NCBI GenBank assembly: GCA_977006965.1 | Contig: OZ345367.1 | Span: 2,480,001 to 2,544,000, forward strand | Length of the DNA stretch: 64,000 bases | From: Phymatolithon calcareum | Lineage: Eukaryota; Rhodophyta; Florideophyceae; Hapalidiales | Direction of reading: 5' to 3' | Shown: positions 1 through 9,969 of the stretch, piece after piece | Layout of the letters: each line of letters starts with the position of its first letter | Numbering within the stretch: position 1 is the stretch's first letter | Made by a program: the position numbers and the translations under genes | The notes under the pieces: generated by a model | The model's database searches: none | The model's input: the letters and a program-made list of their open reading frames with translations, nothing else | What the model was told of the DNA's origin: nothing

Positions 1-389
1 CGCCAGAAGAGTTAGATGGCCCCTATGAACTATATATAGGCGCACTTGTTGAATCTCTGCAGAGTCAGCACTCCGCAAGTATGAATCCACAAATGAAATG
101 CGCCTTATACTGGAATACGCGGCCACAAGAGAGCACAGAACTGCTATTCCGTGGACCATCTCGCTTCAAAATCTCTTTGACACAGTGTACTTTCTGTGGT
201 CATTCGTCGGATCGACATAATCTTGACCGAAGTGACCAGCGGTACTGCGCAGAGTTCATATCGACTAATTCACTTGATTGCACTCTGAATGAAATCAAGC
301 GGAGGTATTCACCAGCATTCCTGTTTTGGAAGAAGAAGGGCCGGGAAAATACTTCTTCGGCCTGGTAGACTTCCAGAAAGCGCTCTCAG
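1..389. other. no recognisable gene
   Basis: Only short open frames without recognisable motifs. I see no repeat shared with the rest of the window here. Confidence 0.4.
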
Positions 390-600
390 CGTCGAACTCA
401 ACTCTTGCATGAGTACGAGTATTTGGAAAAACTTAATAGGCTATGTCAGTGCAGTCTCTTTTCGCCCCTTTCTTCTCAGCTTAGCGGACGTCCAAGCAGC
501 AAGTTTTCGCAGGTAACTTGGGGAAACATCGTCACCGCGCAATCGTACTTCGAATGAAGTCCAATACCACAATTCTCGGATAGAAGTCTCCGTTTAGAGT
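390..600 (+). repeat. dispersed repeat fragment, inverted copy of 2350-2560
   Basis: Over about 200 bases this matches the reverse complement of 2350-2560, including the shared stretches CTCAACTCTTG, CAGCTTAGCGGACG and CAATCGTACTTCG. The other copy lies next to the LINE-like repeat at 2540-3350, so this is probably a piece of the same family. No intact frame. Confidence 0.6.
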
Positions 601-873
601 GCGACGTTTCCGCAATTGAGAGATAAAATCGTCGCTAAAACGGACATAGAACTTCCGCTTATACCTTGGCACCCAATGAGCGCACGTATTCGGGTCGCGG
701 TAGGGCGTGATGACATCAAGTTCCCGGTGCGATGTTTGGTCTCAAGGACCCTGTAAGACTTAAGCGAGAGTGCTCGGAAGAGGGCTTTTAGAGCTTCCGA
801 AGGTTGTATCGAAGCTTATGTGCCCTTCTGAGGAGCATGTGATCGAGACTGTAGACGATAAACAGGCGTTTCG

Positions 874-950
874 CGATGAAGATTGGGAAGGATGCATACT
901 GTAAGCAGGCCTGGGCGGTACCGCGCTTTGCCGGTGTTGGCTCATTTCAA
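874..950 (+). repeat. LINE C-terminal coding fragment, related to 59258-59345
   Basis: The stretch starting CGATGAAGATT matches the sequence at 59258, where it belongs to the end of a LINE-type polyprotein. Here the frame is broken, so it is an old fragment. Confidence 0.5.
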
Positions 951-1142
951 GCTGCTCAGCGTCTGGACTGTCATCGTCAGCGTTCTCTGCCTTGACTTTG
1001 ACAATGTGGACTGTCTTAATCTTAGTCTTCTTCAATGGATGACGAATCAGAATCCAATTCACGTGATGTGACATGCTCGCGCGACCATTGATTTTTTCCC
1101 CGAGTACATTCTAAAATATACTACTCACCTTTTTTGTTCGAA

Positions 1143-1180
1143 AGTGCTCCAGACTATACGGCCGTATAGTCTGGAGCACT
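1143..1180. repeat. perfect 38-bp palindrome without spacer
   Basis: The left half reads AGTGCTCCAGACTATACGG and the right half is its exact reverse complement, with no loop. It lies in non-coding DNA between repeat fragments. Confidence 0.9.
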
Positions 1181-1240
1181 CTGCAAGATCGCTTATCGAT
1201 GCTGCCTTGATGTGTACTGATGTACAGATCGCGCGTGGCC

Positions 1241-1713
1241 AGTGATTTTCTCCTGGAATGGCAGGTCTGGTACTTCTGAGTGACCAACATATTTCGTTGC
1301 CAGCGCCGAACGAAACGAATTTAAGGTAGTAGTGTGGATACTCCTCGCACAGAAGATGAGCTAGGCTTTACGAATATGGCGTCAGCGATCTTTTTCGAAT
1401 TTGCTTTATGGATTTTTTCGAGCTTTCAAATCGCCCCTCAATTGAGGGGGTTCGTAAAATAGACACTAGTGTCTATGTGCCGAACATAATCAATTGAGGA
1501 CATTTTCCTCAATTGAGGACCGATTCAAAAGCTCAAAAACGTTATTGAATCGAATCCAGAACGGATCATTCGCGCCATTATTGTAAAGCCGGACTTATAT
1601 AGTGGGTGAGGAGTACCGCAACTACTACCTTAAAATCTCTTCGTTCGGCGCTAGCAATGAAAATAAAGTGGTCACCTAGAAGTACTAGATCTGCCATGCC
1701 ACGAGAAAAAGTC
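1241..1713. mobile_element. inverted-repeat element (MITE-like)
   Basis: About 110 bases at 1241-1350 recur in reverse complement at 1601-1713, sharing AGCGCCGAACGAA and TTTAAGGTAGTAGT. The 250-base interior holds three palindromes: CCCCTCAATTGAGGGG (1434-1449), TAGACACTAGTGTCTA (1460-1475) and TCCTCAATTGAGGA (1506-1519). No transposase is present. I could not identify a TSD, so the outer limits are approximate. Confidence 0.6.
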
Positions 1714-2349
1714 GGGCCCCGCGTGGTCGGTACATCCGTACACACAAAGGAAACATCGGCGACCCGTCTCGCAGAGTGCTTCAGACAATATGGAGCCTTT
1801 TTCAACTGAAAAAGTGTAAGTGGTACCGTTCAGGAGGTAGTCGAGGAAAACTTAATGGTCGCACAAGCATATCACTTCGCGTAAAATGTGTCATAGTTTG
1901 GCATTCGCCGAAGAACACTAACTTTAAGAGAGTCAACCTGTTCAACGTTAAGAATAGGTGACACTGACGATGGCATTGCAGAAGCTCACCGTCTTGAACC
2001 AAGCCAACACTGGCAAAGCGTAATATCAACCGAGGGCTGCTTACAGTACTCATCCTCGCCTATCTTCATCGCGAAACGCCAGTTTATTGTCCAGTCGCAA
2101 TTAGGAGCTCTTCAGAAGGACAAAAAAGCTTCGATAAAACCTTAATCAGCTCTAAAGCCCTCTTCTGGGCTCTCTATTCTACGTCTGGAAGGGCTCTTGG
2201 GACTAAACATCGCAAAACGAACTTGATCTCGTCTCAACTGACCACGAGCCGAATACTTTCGCTTACGGGGAGACATGGTACGAGCGTCAAGCTCTAGGAC
2301 CGTATCGCGTTTCAGTTTCCTCTAAGTTCTGGAAACTTCGTATTCTAAC

Positions 2350-3350
2350 CGGAGATTTGTTATCTGAAAATGATGGTAGTGGTATTCATACGAAGTACGA
2401 TTGTGTCATGAAGAAACTTCCCCACGTTCACATGGGAAAATTTTGCTGATTGGGCGTCCGCTAAGCTGACAATAATTGGACAACAAGAGACTACAGTGAC
2501 AAGCTGATTGAGTTTTTCGGAATACTTGTCCTCATGGCAAGAGTTGAGCTCCGCGCCGGAAGCAATTTTGGAGGACAACAAGGCTGTAGCGCCAGGCTCC
2601 AAAGAACCCGACGCCACATGGTAGAGAAAAGCCCAAGAGAAGAGAGAGAAGAAAAGAGCGGGAGAGACAAGACAAAAGAGGAGGAAAGAATGACAAGCCA
2701 GAAAAACCGCCAGGACAAACAGACAGATTAAGCGTGTAGACTTCGGCGTCGTCCTCCGGCGGCGAACTTGGCTTGGTCGTCGACCTTGAGACAGGCGCGC
2801 GAAAAGTGGACAGGGGCCTTGAGCGCGAATGTCACCGAACTGGCTTGTGCGGCGAAACGGTTGCGGTCAAGAAGGGTTGGGAAGTCACCAACTCCGCGTG
2901 GTCGAAGGGATTCACAGGCGTGACGCGTGTAGGATCTAAGCACTCGAGCCGAAGTCCAGAAACCTCTGGGTCAGGGACGACGCCATCCTCAGACGGCGAC
3001 CTTGGCTTGGCCGTCGACCTTCGAACGAACGCACGAAAAAGGGAAAAGGGAACTTGAGCGCAGTTGTCTCCGTGCTGGCTTGCATGACGACAGTTGCGCA
3101 CAAGAAAGTTGGGAAGAGCTTCGACTCCGCGTGGTCGAAGGGCCGTGCAGGCGACGTTGAGCGTGCTATGAGTAGAACATTCGAGCCGAAATCCAGAACT
3201 CCCCCTCCTTCCTTTACTCAGAGGAAGGAACTAACTAGCTTATATATTACAGCCTACGCAAAAGACAGCGATGAAGCGCATAGACACACGAGAGACAAGT
3301 GCAAGTATGGTCCAACAGATCACCTACCACGAGCAGTATGATCCAAGTTG
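2350..3350 (-). mobile_element. LINE-associated repeat with 234-bp tandem duplication
   Basis: A composite shared with 23690-24270 and, inverted, 39190-39790: a purine-rich tract (2620-2715) next to a GC-rich module containing CTCCGCGTGGTCGAAGGG. The module is present twice with a period of 233-234 bases (2764 against 2998; 2892 against 3125). In the LINE at 23351-24586 the same module lies inside the element, so this is most likely an older minus-strand copy. No intact coding frame remains. Confidence 0.6.
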
Positions 3351-3359
3351 TGGGGCGTA

Positions 3360-3833
3360 CAGTCGCGAGAGGAAAAAGAGACCGCCTTGGGACAGCGACA
3401 TAACAGCGGGCGCTACAAAGGCCAAAGAACTATCTCGTCGCTCCTTCTTCTTCAAAGACTGGTAAGCCTTTCGCCGAATAACTCCAGTGAATTTCATTCA
3501 GTGCGCAACCAAGTTAAACATGTAGTCTGCGCAGCATCGCTGGCCGCTCGGTCAAGATTCTGTCGATGCCATAACTGACCAGAGAAAGCGCACTGTGCCT
3601 CCGTCGGACCTGATTTGCGTCCATGAGTCTATATTCCGTTGGAATGGGAACGGAGGTCACTAGCCGGAGAATGGTTGAGAGATACAGCACTCCGCGAGTG
3701 AAAGAAGTGCGACAATGCTGTAACTTCAACAAGTGCGACTATAGTTCATAAGGGTCATCAAATTCTTCTGGCAATTTGCGTGATTGTTAGATGACTCTTA
3801 TTCTCTGGTGCCCATCTAGAGGGTCAGCAGCAT
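3360..3833. other. no recognisable gene
   Basis: Short frames only; no motif or repeat relation that I can support. Confidence 0.3.
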
Positions 3834-4282
3834 ATGACGCAGCGAAGGTATTGTCAAGTGCTGTTCGAGCAATTCATCGATAACACTTTTGCATCGCGCA
3901 TTACTCGTCGACGTTTAGTCGCTAAAGAACGTGCATTTGCATTCGGGAGTGGTTTAACCCTCTTAACCCCCAAGAGAAAGAAAAGGAGGACTGAGGATAT
4001 CATGGTTACTACTTGTGCTGTTCAAAACAGCGGTATAGTTGGGAAATTCAAGACGACGATCCTCTTGTGCTCATACTCTAATAGGCTTGAAAGTGCCAGA
4101 CTATATATTTGTGGCGCTTCTACTGGCAGGAACTGTTTCGCTAAGCACGTTGAAGACATCCGTGAGCTTGACGCCTTTGACGAGCCTGAGAGTGAGTAGC
4201 TTTCGTTTCCAAAAATAAAATGATTTTCAATCCTCAATTGAGGAAAGAATCCCGGCACATACTGTAGACACTAGGGGTTCAC
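3834..4282 (+). pseudogene. fragment of an unidentified transposon: acidic C-terminus plus palindromic end
   Basis: An open frame at 3834-4199 (121 residues) ends with the acidic tail RELDAFDEPESE. Its last coding stretch (4164-4189) recurs inverted at 53959-53984, in a different setting. Downstream are the palindrome TCCTCAATTGAGGA (4231-4244) and TAGACACTAGG (4267-4277). In the other copy the same order holds: coding end, a palindrome (TTGACGGAA...TTCCGTCAA), then TAGACACTAGG. This looks like the 3' coding end and terminus of a DNA transposon. I cannot name the superfamily, and the transposase core is not visible. Confidence 0.4.
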
Positions 4283-4432
4283 AATTTGGGGGATGTATCT
4301 GTGGACCCATCAAAGGCACATGATGTAAACAATTGGTCAGACTAGAGTGCTGTCCTGTCGTTTTGGGGCGACCATCCCACGCAACGTTGCGGAAGGTCAG
4401 CTGATCTTTAGGGTTATTTTATGCCTTATGAT

Positions 4433-4754
4433 TGTTGTATGCTTAAGCGTATGACACGTAGCGCAGTGTAGGGTAGAATGCGTGCTCGCGCACGCGGCAA
4501 TAGTCACGGATAGAAACCCCCGGAGGAAAGGAACGAGCCTCCGGTATTTATTAGAGTGTGGGGTCGAACCCCAGAGACGAACCAAGACGAAAGAGCAAAC
4601 CGAAGCAAGGAAAGTGTGCGCGTCTCCTTCTGCCTTTCTTCTCCTGAACAAGAAGTTCGGTGCGTGCATATATGTCGGAGCGAGATTGAAGTATGATCAC
4701 TAACACAAAAATATCTTCTTATGATAAATGCCATGTGTATCGATATGATCAACA
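4433..4754 (-). repeat. 3' LTR of the copia element
   Basis: 322 bp, starting TGTTGTATGC and ending GATCAACA on the plus strand, so the LTR has TGTTG...CAACA inverted ends. Nine mismatches to the partner at 11167-11488 by my count. Confidence 0.95.
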
Positions 4755-4764
4755 TCCCCCCGGT
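4755..4764 (-). promoter_or_regulatory. polypurine tract
   Basis: On the minus strand the bases just before the 3' LTR read AACCGGGGGGA. A purine run touching the LTR TGTTG is the usual plus-strand primer of copia elements. Confidence 0.8.
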
Positions 4765-4797
4765 TGACAACAATGTGTCATCATACCACGTTGTCAA
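4764..4797. repeat. 8-bp inverted repeat near the polypurine tract
   Basis: TTGACAAC (4764-4771) and GTTGTCAA (4790-4797) are exact inverted copies 18 bases apart, in the 346-bp leader between the 3' LTR and the H3-tail gene. The rest of 4755-5101 shows no open frame. It must hold any promoter of the plus-strand gene, but I see no convincing TATA box. Confidence 0.5.
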
Positions 4798-5101
4798 AAA
4801 TATGACAGCAGATACCCGAACGAACGAGGATATTCACTTGGCAAGAAGACCCGTATAACGAAAACATTCACTGAACGAGAAAAATCCGAAGACTGGGAAA
4901 ATCATATTGGAGGATTTGTAAGCAGCATACACGGGCCTGGGCGATAAATTGCGAAGTGTGGCTGGAGAAGTGGTCCGACGCAGGTGGTTGAAACAAAAGT
5001 AAGCAAGTGTGCTGGCCGGCTACTCGTGCAACATCTGGAGTGCACCTAGCTTGAACCTTGCTCGTTTTGTGATACCGTCAGCCTCATAGTCGTCCACTTA
5101 G

Positions 5102-6322
5102 ATGGTTCACACTAAGCAAACTGCCGCCAAAAGTACCGGTGGAAGGGCGCCACGTAAGACGTTAGCGTCAAAGGCGGCCCGAAATACCACCGGTCTTGAT
5201 ACTTACGTACGCCGACAGTACGAGGCAGTGTGGTACACCGGCGCTGGGAGCTCTGTACGATCATCGGAGCCGTACAGGATCAATTTCAGGCATGTACAAA
5301 GTGTCGTGCGGATGAACGGAGATCGATTTTTAGCTTTGGTGGGGAAAAGTGTGAAGGCGTGGTGTGACGCCCGTCCCAACCGAAAGCTAGATGTGATCAC
5401 TGCCCGTCGATGGGGTTTGACCGAGGCGATCAATCTGGAGATGACTAATTCTCTAGATACCGATCGCTGGGATGTGCGGTACGTGAAATATTGCGAAAGA
5501 AGCGATCCGTCTCGAGGATTTGAAGCCGGCTGTATGTATGGTGCTGGGGAAGACAAACGTTGGTATCCGCTTCTTTTGTTCACGTCCCTTGGAGCAGCGA
5601 CAGCGGGCTCAAGCGCGACTTTCGATGATGTGCACCCGATGCAGCAACCAGGAAAAACTAAGGATCAAATTCTTGATTCAGTTGATTACTGGTGCTTAAG
5701 GCATCCAGGGCAAACACGCGTGCTAAGCGGACCAGGGTTTAGGCGTTCGTCCCATAGTGCTGGACATTATTACACTGATGGGCACGTGTTCGCTGCAAAA
5801 CGGCATATGCCATGCACACTGGGAGCGTTGACGAACAGTGTGTTTGTTAAGGATGGGGTTGAGCGAGCGAACATTGTGGCGAACGCTCGCCCTTATCCAT
5901 CTGCACGAAACCTCAAAGACTTATAAAAGTGGGTTAAAAGTACTATTAGTTTCGTCAGTCTGGATAAATTCCGCGAGTACGACGGAAGCGAGAAGAAACA
6001 CTTCGACGTGCATTGGGTATTGCACTCGATGAAAGGTGTCTGTCTCGTTAGACTGCACGGATATCCCGGCGTTGATCACCTGATATGTGTTGACGCAGAC
6101 AGACGCAAGATTTACGACAGCATGGAAACGAAACCACTGAAGCTGTCAGCTGAGGCACTCAGTGCCTGTTGCGGGGAGAGCGTGCGGCTTGAGGAGTTTG
6201 TCGAGTGCCGCAAGGTAAATGTCTATTCTTCTTCGAGCAAACGGGCACGAAGAGGATTATCTGCGTGGCAGAAGAGGAAGCGGTTGGAAGCCAGGAACAA
6301 TGGGAGTAACACAAGGTCCTGA
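5102..6322 (+). pseudogene. histone H3-tail-mimic protein with C-terminal cysteine-peptidase-like domain, one in-frame stop
   Basis: An antisense passenger gene inside the copia element. The ATG at 5102 opens a 274-codon frame ended by TAA at 5924-5926. The same frame is then open for 131 further codons to 6322. Residues 1-30 copy the histone H3 N-terminus: from position 1 to 26 about 20 residues are identical (e.g. TKQTA, KSTGG, APRK, SKAAR). H3 positions K4, K9, S10, K18 and K23 are kept; R2, R8, K14 and K27 are replaced. No histone fold follows. The middle (about 31-235) is unrecognised. PCTLGALTNS (Cys238) before the stop and GVDHLICVDADRRKIYDS after it (His326, Asp339) look like the Cys, His and Asp of a papain/OTU/Ulp-like peptidase. 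Either it is one gene broken by a nonsense mutation or the stop is read through. The peptidase assignment is from motifs only. The C-terminus is basic (SSSKRARRG). Confidence 0.75.
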
Positions 6323-6423
6323 TTGAGTCAAGCGGATACGAATTTACCTTGAGATGCGTAGCATGCGATAGAATTTTTGCCTTGCTGGCAAGGGAAGTAG
6401 TTGAAGCGAAATATAGACTATAG

Positions 6424-8154
6424 CTAGTCTTGGGATAAAGCTCGTTTGGAAGTTTCGAATAGATTGGATTCAATTTTCCCAGTGGAGCAAACTTGATTGA
6501 GGGTCCGATACATTGCTGTGTTGCGCTTGGTCAAGGCATCAGCGATGTTCCTGGAACCAGCAATCCATTGTATCGTGCTGATTTCCCCCGATTCAAATGA
6601 ATCACGTAAACGAGCGACAGTTGGGCGCAGGCGATAGTTTTTGCCTTCGTGGAGCGTGGTAATAGTCGAATAAAGTCCAAGCGAGTCCACTGTGAGCACT
6701 AAAGGAAGCGAATAGTGAGCATCATGAAGAGTGCGGATGCTCTGTATCATAGAACCGGCACGGTCGGCAGAAGCTGCTGCAGCGATTATTTCGCACCCAA
6801 TAGAAGAAAAGGAGATACGACTTTGCTTTGAGCTGTGCCAGTCCAAGACATGGTATAAAAGCGAAGTTTGGGTTTGAAAGAAGAGTCCTGAAATATATCC
6901 CGTTTGACCATATGAGTAGCGTCCTTGAGAGGCGTCTGAAAAAGCAAGATATTTTGCTTTGAAGCTCAAAGGCCGGACTGGATAAAACAAGATCGGCTGC
7001 AGGTTCTGCACTTCTTTAAGAGCGGAGTTCAATTCTCGCAGATCAGCCACCGTTAATCGACTTATCCGTTGCTGATGATGGCTTGCCACAAATTCAGCGA
7101 CAGGCAAAACACCATGGCCAGGAAAGTTAAGCTTACCGGTAACCGAAAGAAAGCTTGTAATTTCGTCTGAACTGGCCTTATCATTGTTTTGCTTGCGCCT
7201 CAGACGAGAAATGTCAAGAGGCTTTATAGTCTCCATGAATTCTTCCATTGATGCTCGAATGTTGCCATTGGCGTTGACATCAATACGTAGACGATTGAAG
7301 ACAAAAGGAGGATGGGGATTAAATAATCCAACCTTGTACTCCGCGGATAAAGCATCGTGGAAACGGTGTATTTGAGATGGATTTCCAGCCAGAAGGAAGT
7401 CGTCGACAACCTTAGCAATGAAAAGATCTGGACGACGTTTCGACTCTCGCAGTACGAATAGCTGCGGAAAACCAGGAATCTGTTCAAGATTGTAGGAGGA
7501 AAGCATCCATCCTTCTACGTCAAGCTGCCATAGCCTTCCAGAATCAACCAAACCATACGCAGGCTTTAGCAGTTTCCATCGCTCACCAGGATATGTCATC
7601 CAAGTGGTTGGAGGCCTCACATAGATGTCTCGCTCTATGTCCTTAGCTTGCAAATAAGCACCGGATATGTCGATTTTCGCGAGTTGGAGCCGATGTAAAG
7701 CAGCCATCGATAGTACTGTTCGTATGATTGGAAACTGAGCAGTAGACGAATCAGATCGAAGTATGTCCTTCATAGAATCTTGATTTCCATGAGGGACCAT
7801 TCGGCATTTCAGCTTGAATTTCCCAATATGTTCGTCCTTTTTCAGCGTGAAAAAGTGATGAGACGAAATAACATTGGCAGAACGCGGTATGTCTCTGATT
7901 GAGACCACGTCGACAGATTTTTTGTACTTCTCCTTCTCGACATCCATAGCCTTCTTTAGCAGCCAATGAGGAACAAATTGTAATTGAAACTCTGTCGCAG
8001 GATTATCCCCAATAATATACTTGACCTTTTCGAGAATTTTGTCCTCACTAGAGGGTACTTCAAGAGGAAGTTCTGATGGAGGCCTGAACGAATATTCTCC
8101 GATATCTTTTCCGGGTGAGTCATTAGATGAGGGCGAATCGATATCGAAAGATTG
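6424..8154 (-). CDS. pol: copia reverse transcriptase and RNase H (part of pol)
   Basis: Copies element RNA to DNA. The frame is continuous with integrase except for TGA at 8155-8157. RT motifs in order: KIDISGAYLQAKD (first catalytic Asp), LKPAYGLVDSGRLW, and VVDDFLLAG in the YVDD position. RNase H follows with FSDASQGRYSYG, a CEIIAAAAS helix, VDSLGLYST and the closing WIAGSRNIADALTK. The stop is at 6424, about 100 bases from the convergent H3-tail gene. The catalytic residues appear intact. The first ATG-initiated stretch is at 7947, but the frame is open to 8154, as expected for a polyprotein. Confidence 0.9.
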   Translation of the reverse strand, partial: QSFDIDSPSSNDSPGKDIGEYSFRPPSELPLEVPSSEDKILEKVKYIIGDNPATEFQLQFVPHWLLKKAMDVEKEKYKKSVDVVSIRDIPRSANVISSHHFFTLKKDEHIGKFKLKCRMVPHGNQDSMKDILRSDSSTAQFPIIRTVLSMAALHRLQLAKIDISGAYLQAKDIERDIYVRPPTTWMTYPGERWKLLKPAYGLVDSGRLWQLDVEGWMLSSYNLEQIPGFPQLFVLRESKRRPDLFIAKVVDDFLLAGNPSQIHRFHDALSAEYKVGLFNPHPPFVFNRLRIDVNANGNIRASMEEFMETIKPLDISRLRRKQNNDKASSDEITSFLSVTGKLNFPGHGVLPVAEFVASHHQQRISRLTVADLRELNSALKEVQNLQPILFYPVRPLSFKAKYLAFSDASQGRYSYGQTGYISGLFFQTQTSLLYHVLDWHSSKQSRISFSSIGCEIIAAAASADRAGSMIQSIRTLHDAHYSLPLVLTVDSLGLYSTITTLHEGKNYRLRPTVARLRDSFESGEISTIQWIAGSRNIADALTKRNTAMYRTLNQVCSTGKIESNLFETSKRALSQD

Positions 8155-9378
8155 TCAATCGAAACTCTTCGAATGAACTGATTTCGAGAAGAGAGACCAC
8201 GAGAGTGGATGACTAGCCCAGAGCACAGCTTCTTCTGAATGCTGAGAAGCTGATGATGAAGCTGGTCTTGAAATCGACATAGGAACGGGTTGCAAGTCAT
8301 CATTCTCTTGATTGAGGTCGAGCTCGATATTTTCCATCTCGTACAGTAAGGACGTAGAAGGTACCATGCGAATGTCTTCATATGCCACGAGAATCTTGTG
8401 ACCAGAGCCCTTAGAATTTCGAAATACCTCAACCAAGTGTTCTTTTGCGTCAGCAACAAATCCGATTTTCCATATTCCTTGCTTATTCCCTTTAACGAAA
8501 TAGTATACAGGTGTACCTTTTGGTAGAAGATTTTTCTTGATCAAGCTCGGGGCTCTCGAGGAAAGCATGCGAGATATGGCTCTCCGAGCCATTTGTTCTT
8601 GATGTGCATCGAATATTTCCTTCGAGACTGCAGTTTGAGGCAAACCAGCAATAGAAGGGTGATATCCTCGAGCAAGTTCAAAGCTGCTGAGTTTTGAATT
8701 TCCTCGCAATACATTACCAAGGAATGTAGCTTTCGAGAGAATAGCAGAGCATGGAATTTGAATGCCATGTACAGCCTTAAAGCGCTCTGCGTCTTTCGTC
8801 AGTCGCTGGACGAGAAGACGAAGACTATTATGCCTTGCCTCGACGATACCGATTTTGTTGTGACGTCGAGCAGGACGAGGCTCAAATCTTGTTCTGCATG
8901 ATTCAAGAGCGCGAATGAATGTGGAGTTTTTGAATTCTGGATCACCGGAAACAATCCTAGGAGGTCCATGCGAAACTTCAGACGCAATATCCATATCCTT
9001 GGAGGAAAGAAGTCTTGTTTCAGAATATCCAGTCGCCTTATCCCTGGCGTGGAGAATTGGATTTCCACCAAGTTCTTGGATGAATAAGAAGTCAATCTGG
9101 ACGTGGTCGTTGAACGTACGAAGAAGCTTGTCGAATGACACTTTCTTCGCACTGCTTGGTCTCCCAGTAGCTTTGCAACTGGTGCACTTTTGAATCGCCA
9201 TCTCCAATGCTTGCCGTAATGGAGGCGTCAATATACTCGCTTGCTGACAAATGAGAATCATGTCCGGCAAGGAGAAATGAGTAAAAAGGTGAAGCTTGTA
9301 GGCGAACCATTTGCAATATCGCCCTTCATTAAATTTTGACGTCTCGAGGCGGGCGATTGATGCGTGCAATGATTTCAC
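8155..9378 (-). CDS. pol: copia integrase (part of pol)
   Basis: Inserts the DNA copy. It contains CTSCKATGRPSSAKK (zinc-binding end), HVQIDFLFIQ (first catalytic Asp), VSGDPEFKNS (second Asp) and KIGIVEARHNSLR (catalytic Glu), so the D,D,E triad is present. The frame is also open upstream of 9378, overlapping the protease, which lies in another frame and ends at 9375. A ribosomal frameshift or polyprotein join is therefore needed. TGA at 8155-8157 separates it from RT in the same frame. Confidence 0.85.
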   Translation of the reverse strand: MKSLHASIARLETSKFNEGRYCKWFAYKLHLFTHFSLPDMILICQQASILTPPLRQALEMAIQKCTSCKATGRPSSAKKVSFDKLLRTFNDHVQIDFLFIQELGGNPILHARDKATGYSETRLLSSKDMDIASEVSHGPPRIVSGDPEFKNSTFIRALESCRTRFEPRPARRHNKIGIVEARHNSLRLLVQRLTKDAERFKAVHGIQIPCSAILSKATFLGNVLRGNSKLSSFELARGYHPSIAGLPQTAVSKEIFDAHQEQMARRAISRMLSSRAPSLIKKNLLPKGTPVYYFVKGNKQGIWKIGFVADAKEHLVEVFRNSKGSGHKILVAYEDIRMVPSTSLLYEMENIELDLNQENDDLQPVPMSISRPASSSASQHSEEAVLWASHPLSWSLFSKSVHSKSFD

Positions 9379-9836
9379 TGAGGAGAAATAGTGCGAAAAG
9401 ACTTCTTCTGCGACGGTACGGCCATAAGAAATGTGCGAACTACTCCGTCCACTTCGACGTTATAGATTGGCAGAGTAAGTTGCACAGAAGAGAGTTTTGC
9501 AACATTGGGGGGAATAATTAGGACTTCTTTGCTGTTGATAAGATCGGATTGATTTAGAGCGTCATTTCCAACAAGAAGTAGTCCATCTCCCAAAACAACA
9601 TAGAATGGCATTTCAAAGCGAGTGCCATTGAGATCAACAAGCGGTAGCTTCCACATAGCGAAGACAATTTTTGCATCACTGCAATTCATGCCATGTCCGT
9701 GGTAAAATGGTTCACAATCAAGCGGATGCAGTTCAAGAGGAATGTTCAATGCGATGCATAAAGCGGCGGCTGAACGAACACCACCAACATTTCGACCACA
9801 GCCTGTGTCTATCAATGGGTTTGGATCCCTTGACAT
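9375..9836 (-). CDS. pol: copia aspartic protease (part of pol)
   Basis: Retropepsin-like domain with the active-site motif NPLIDTGCGRNVGG at its start (about residues 6-19) and the later hydrophobic VVLGDGLLLVGND stretch. It processes Gag-Pol. The frame is open upstream of this Met for more than 60 bases. It lies in a different frame from both gag (ends 9970) and integrase (begins at or before 9378). This is unusual for copia elements, which generally use a single gag-pol frame, and suggests frameshifting or small indels. Confidence 0.8.
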   Translation of the reverse strand: MSRDPNPLIDTGCGRNVGGVRSAAALCIALNIPLELHPLDCEPFYHGHGMNCSDAKIVFAMWKLPLVDLNGTRFEMPFYVVLGDGLLLVGNDALNQSDLINSKEVLIIPPNVAKLSSVQLTLPIYNVEVDGVVRTFLMAVPSQKKSFRTISPQ

Positions 9837-9969
9837 TGGACATAGGTCAGAAACGGCCCCCTGTCCAGAAGTGAAACTTCTCTGGACTAGGAGCCCCTGC
9901 GGAAAAATTCATTCCATCTTTTTCATTGCTTTTTGAACCTGTCTCATTGTATTTGCCTTCCTTACGACG

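Noticed and set aside
4433-4754. GGTCGAACCCC stretch in the LTRs as a tRNA T-arm
   Set aside because: It occurs in both LTRs with no acceptor or anticodon arm around it; the LTR explanation is complete.
5102-5194. A real histone H3 gene
   Set aside because: Only the tail is present; no histone-fold helices follow, and the locus is inside a retrotransposon.
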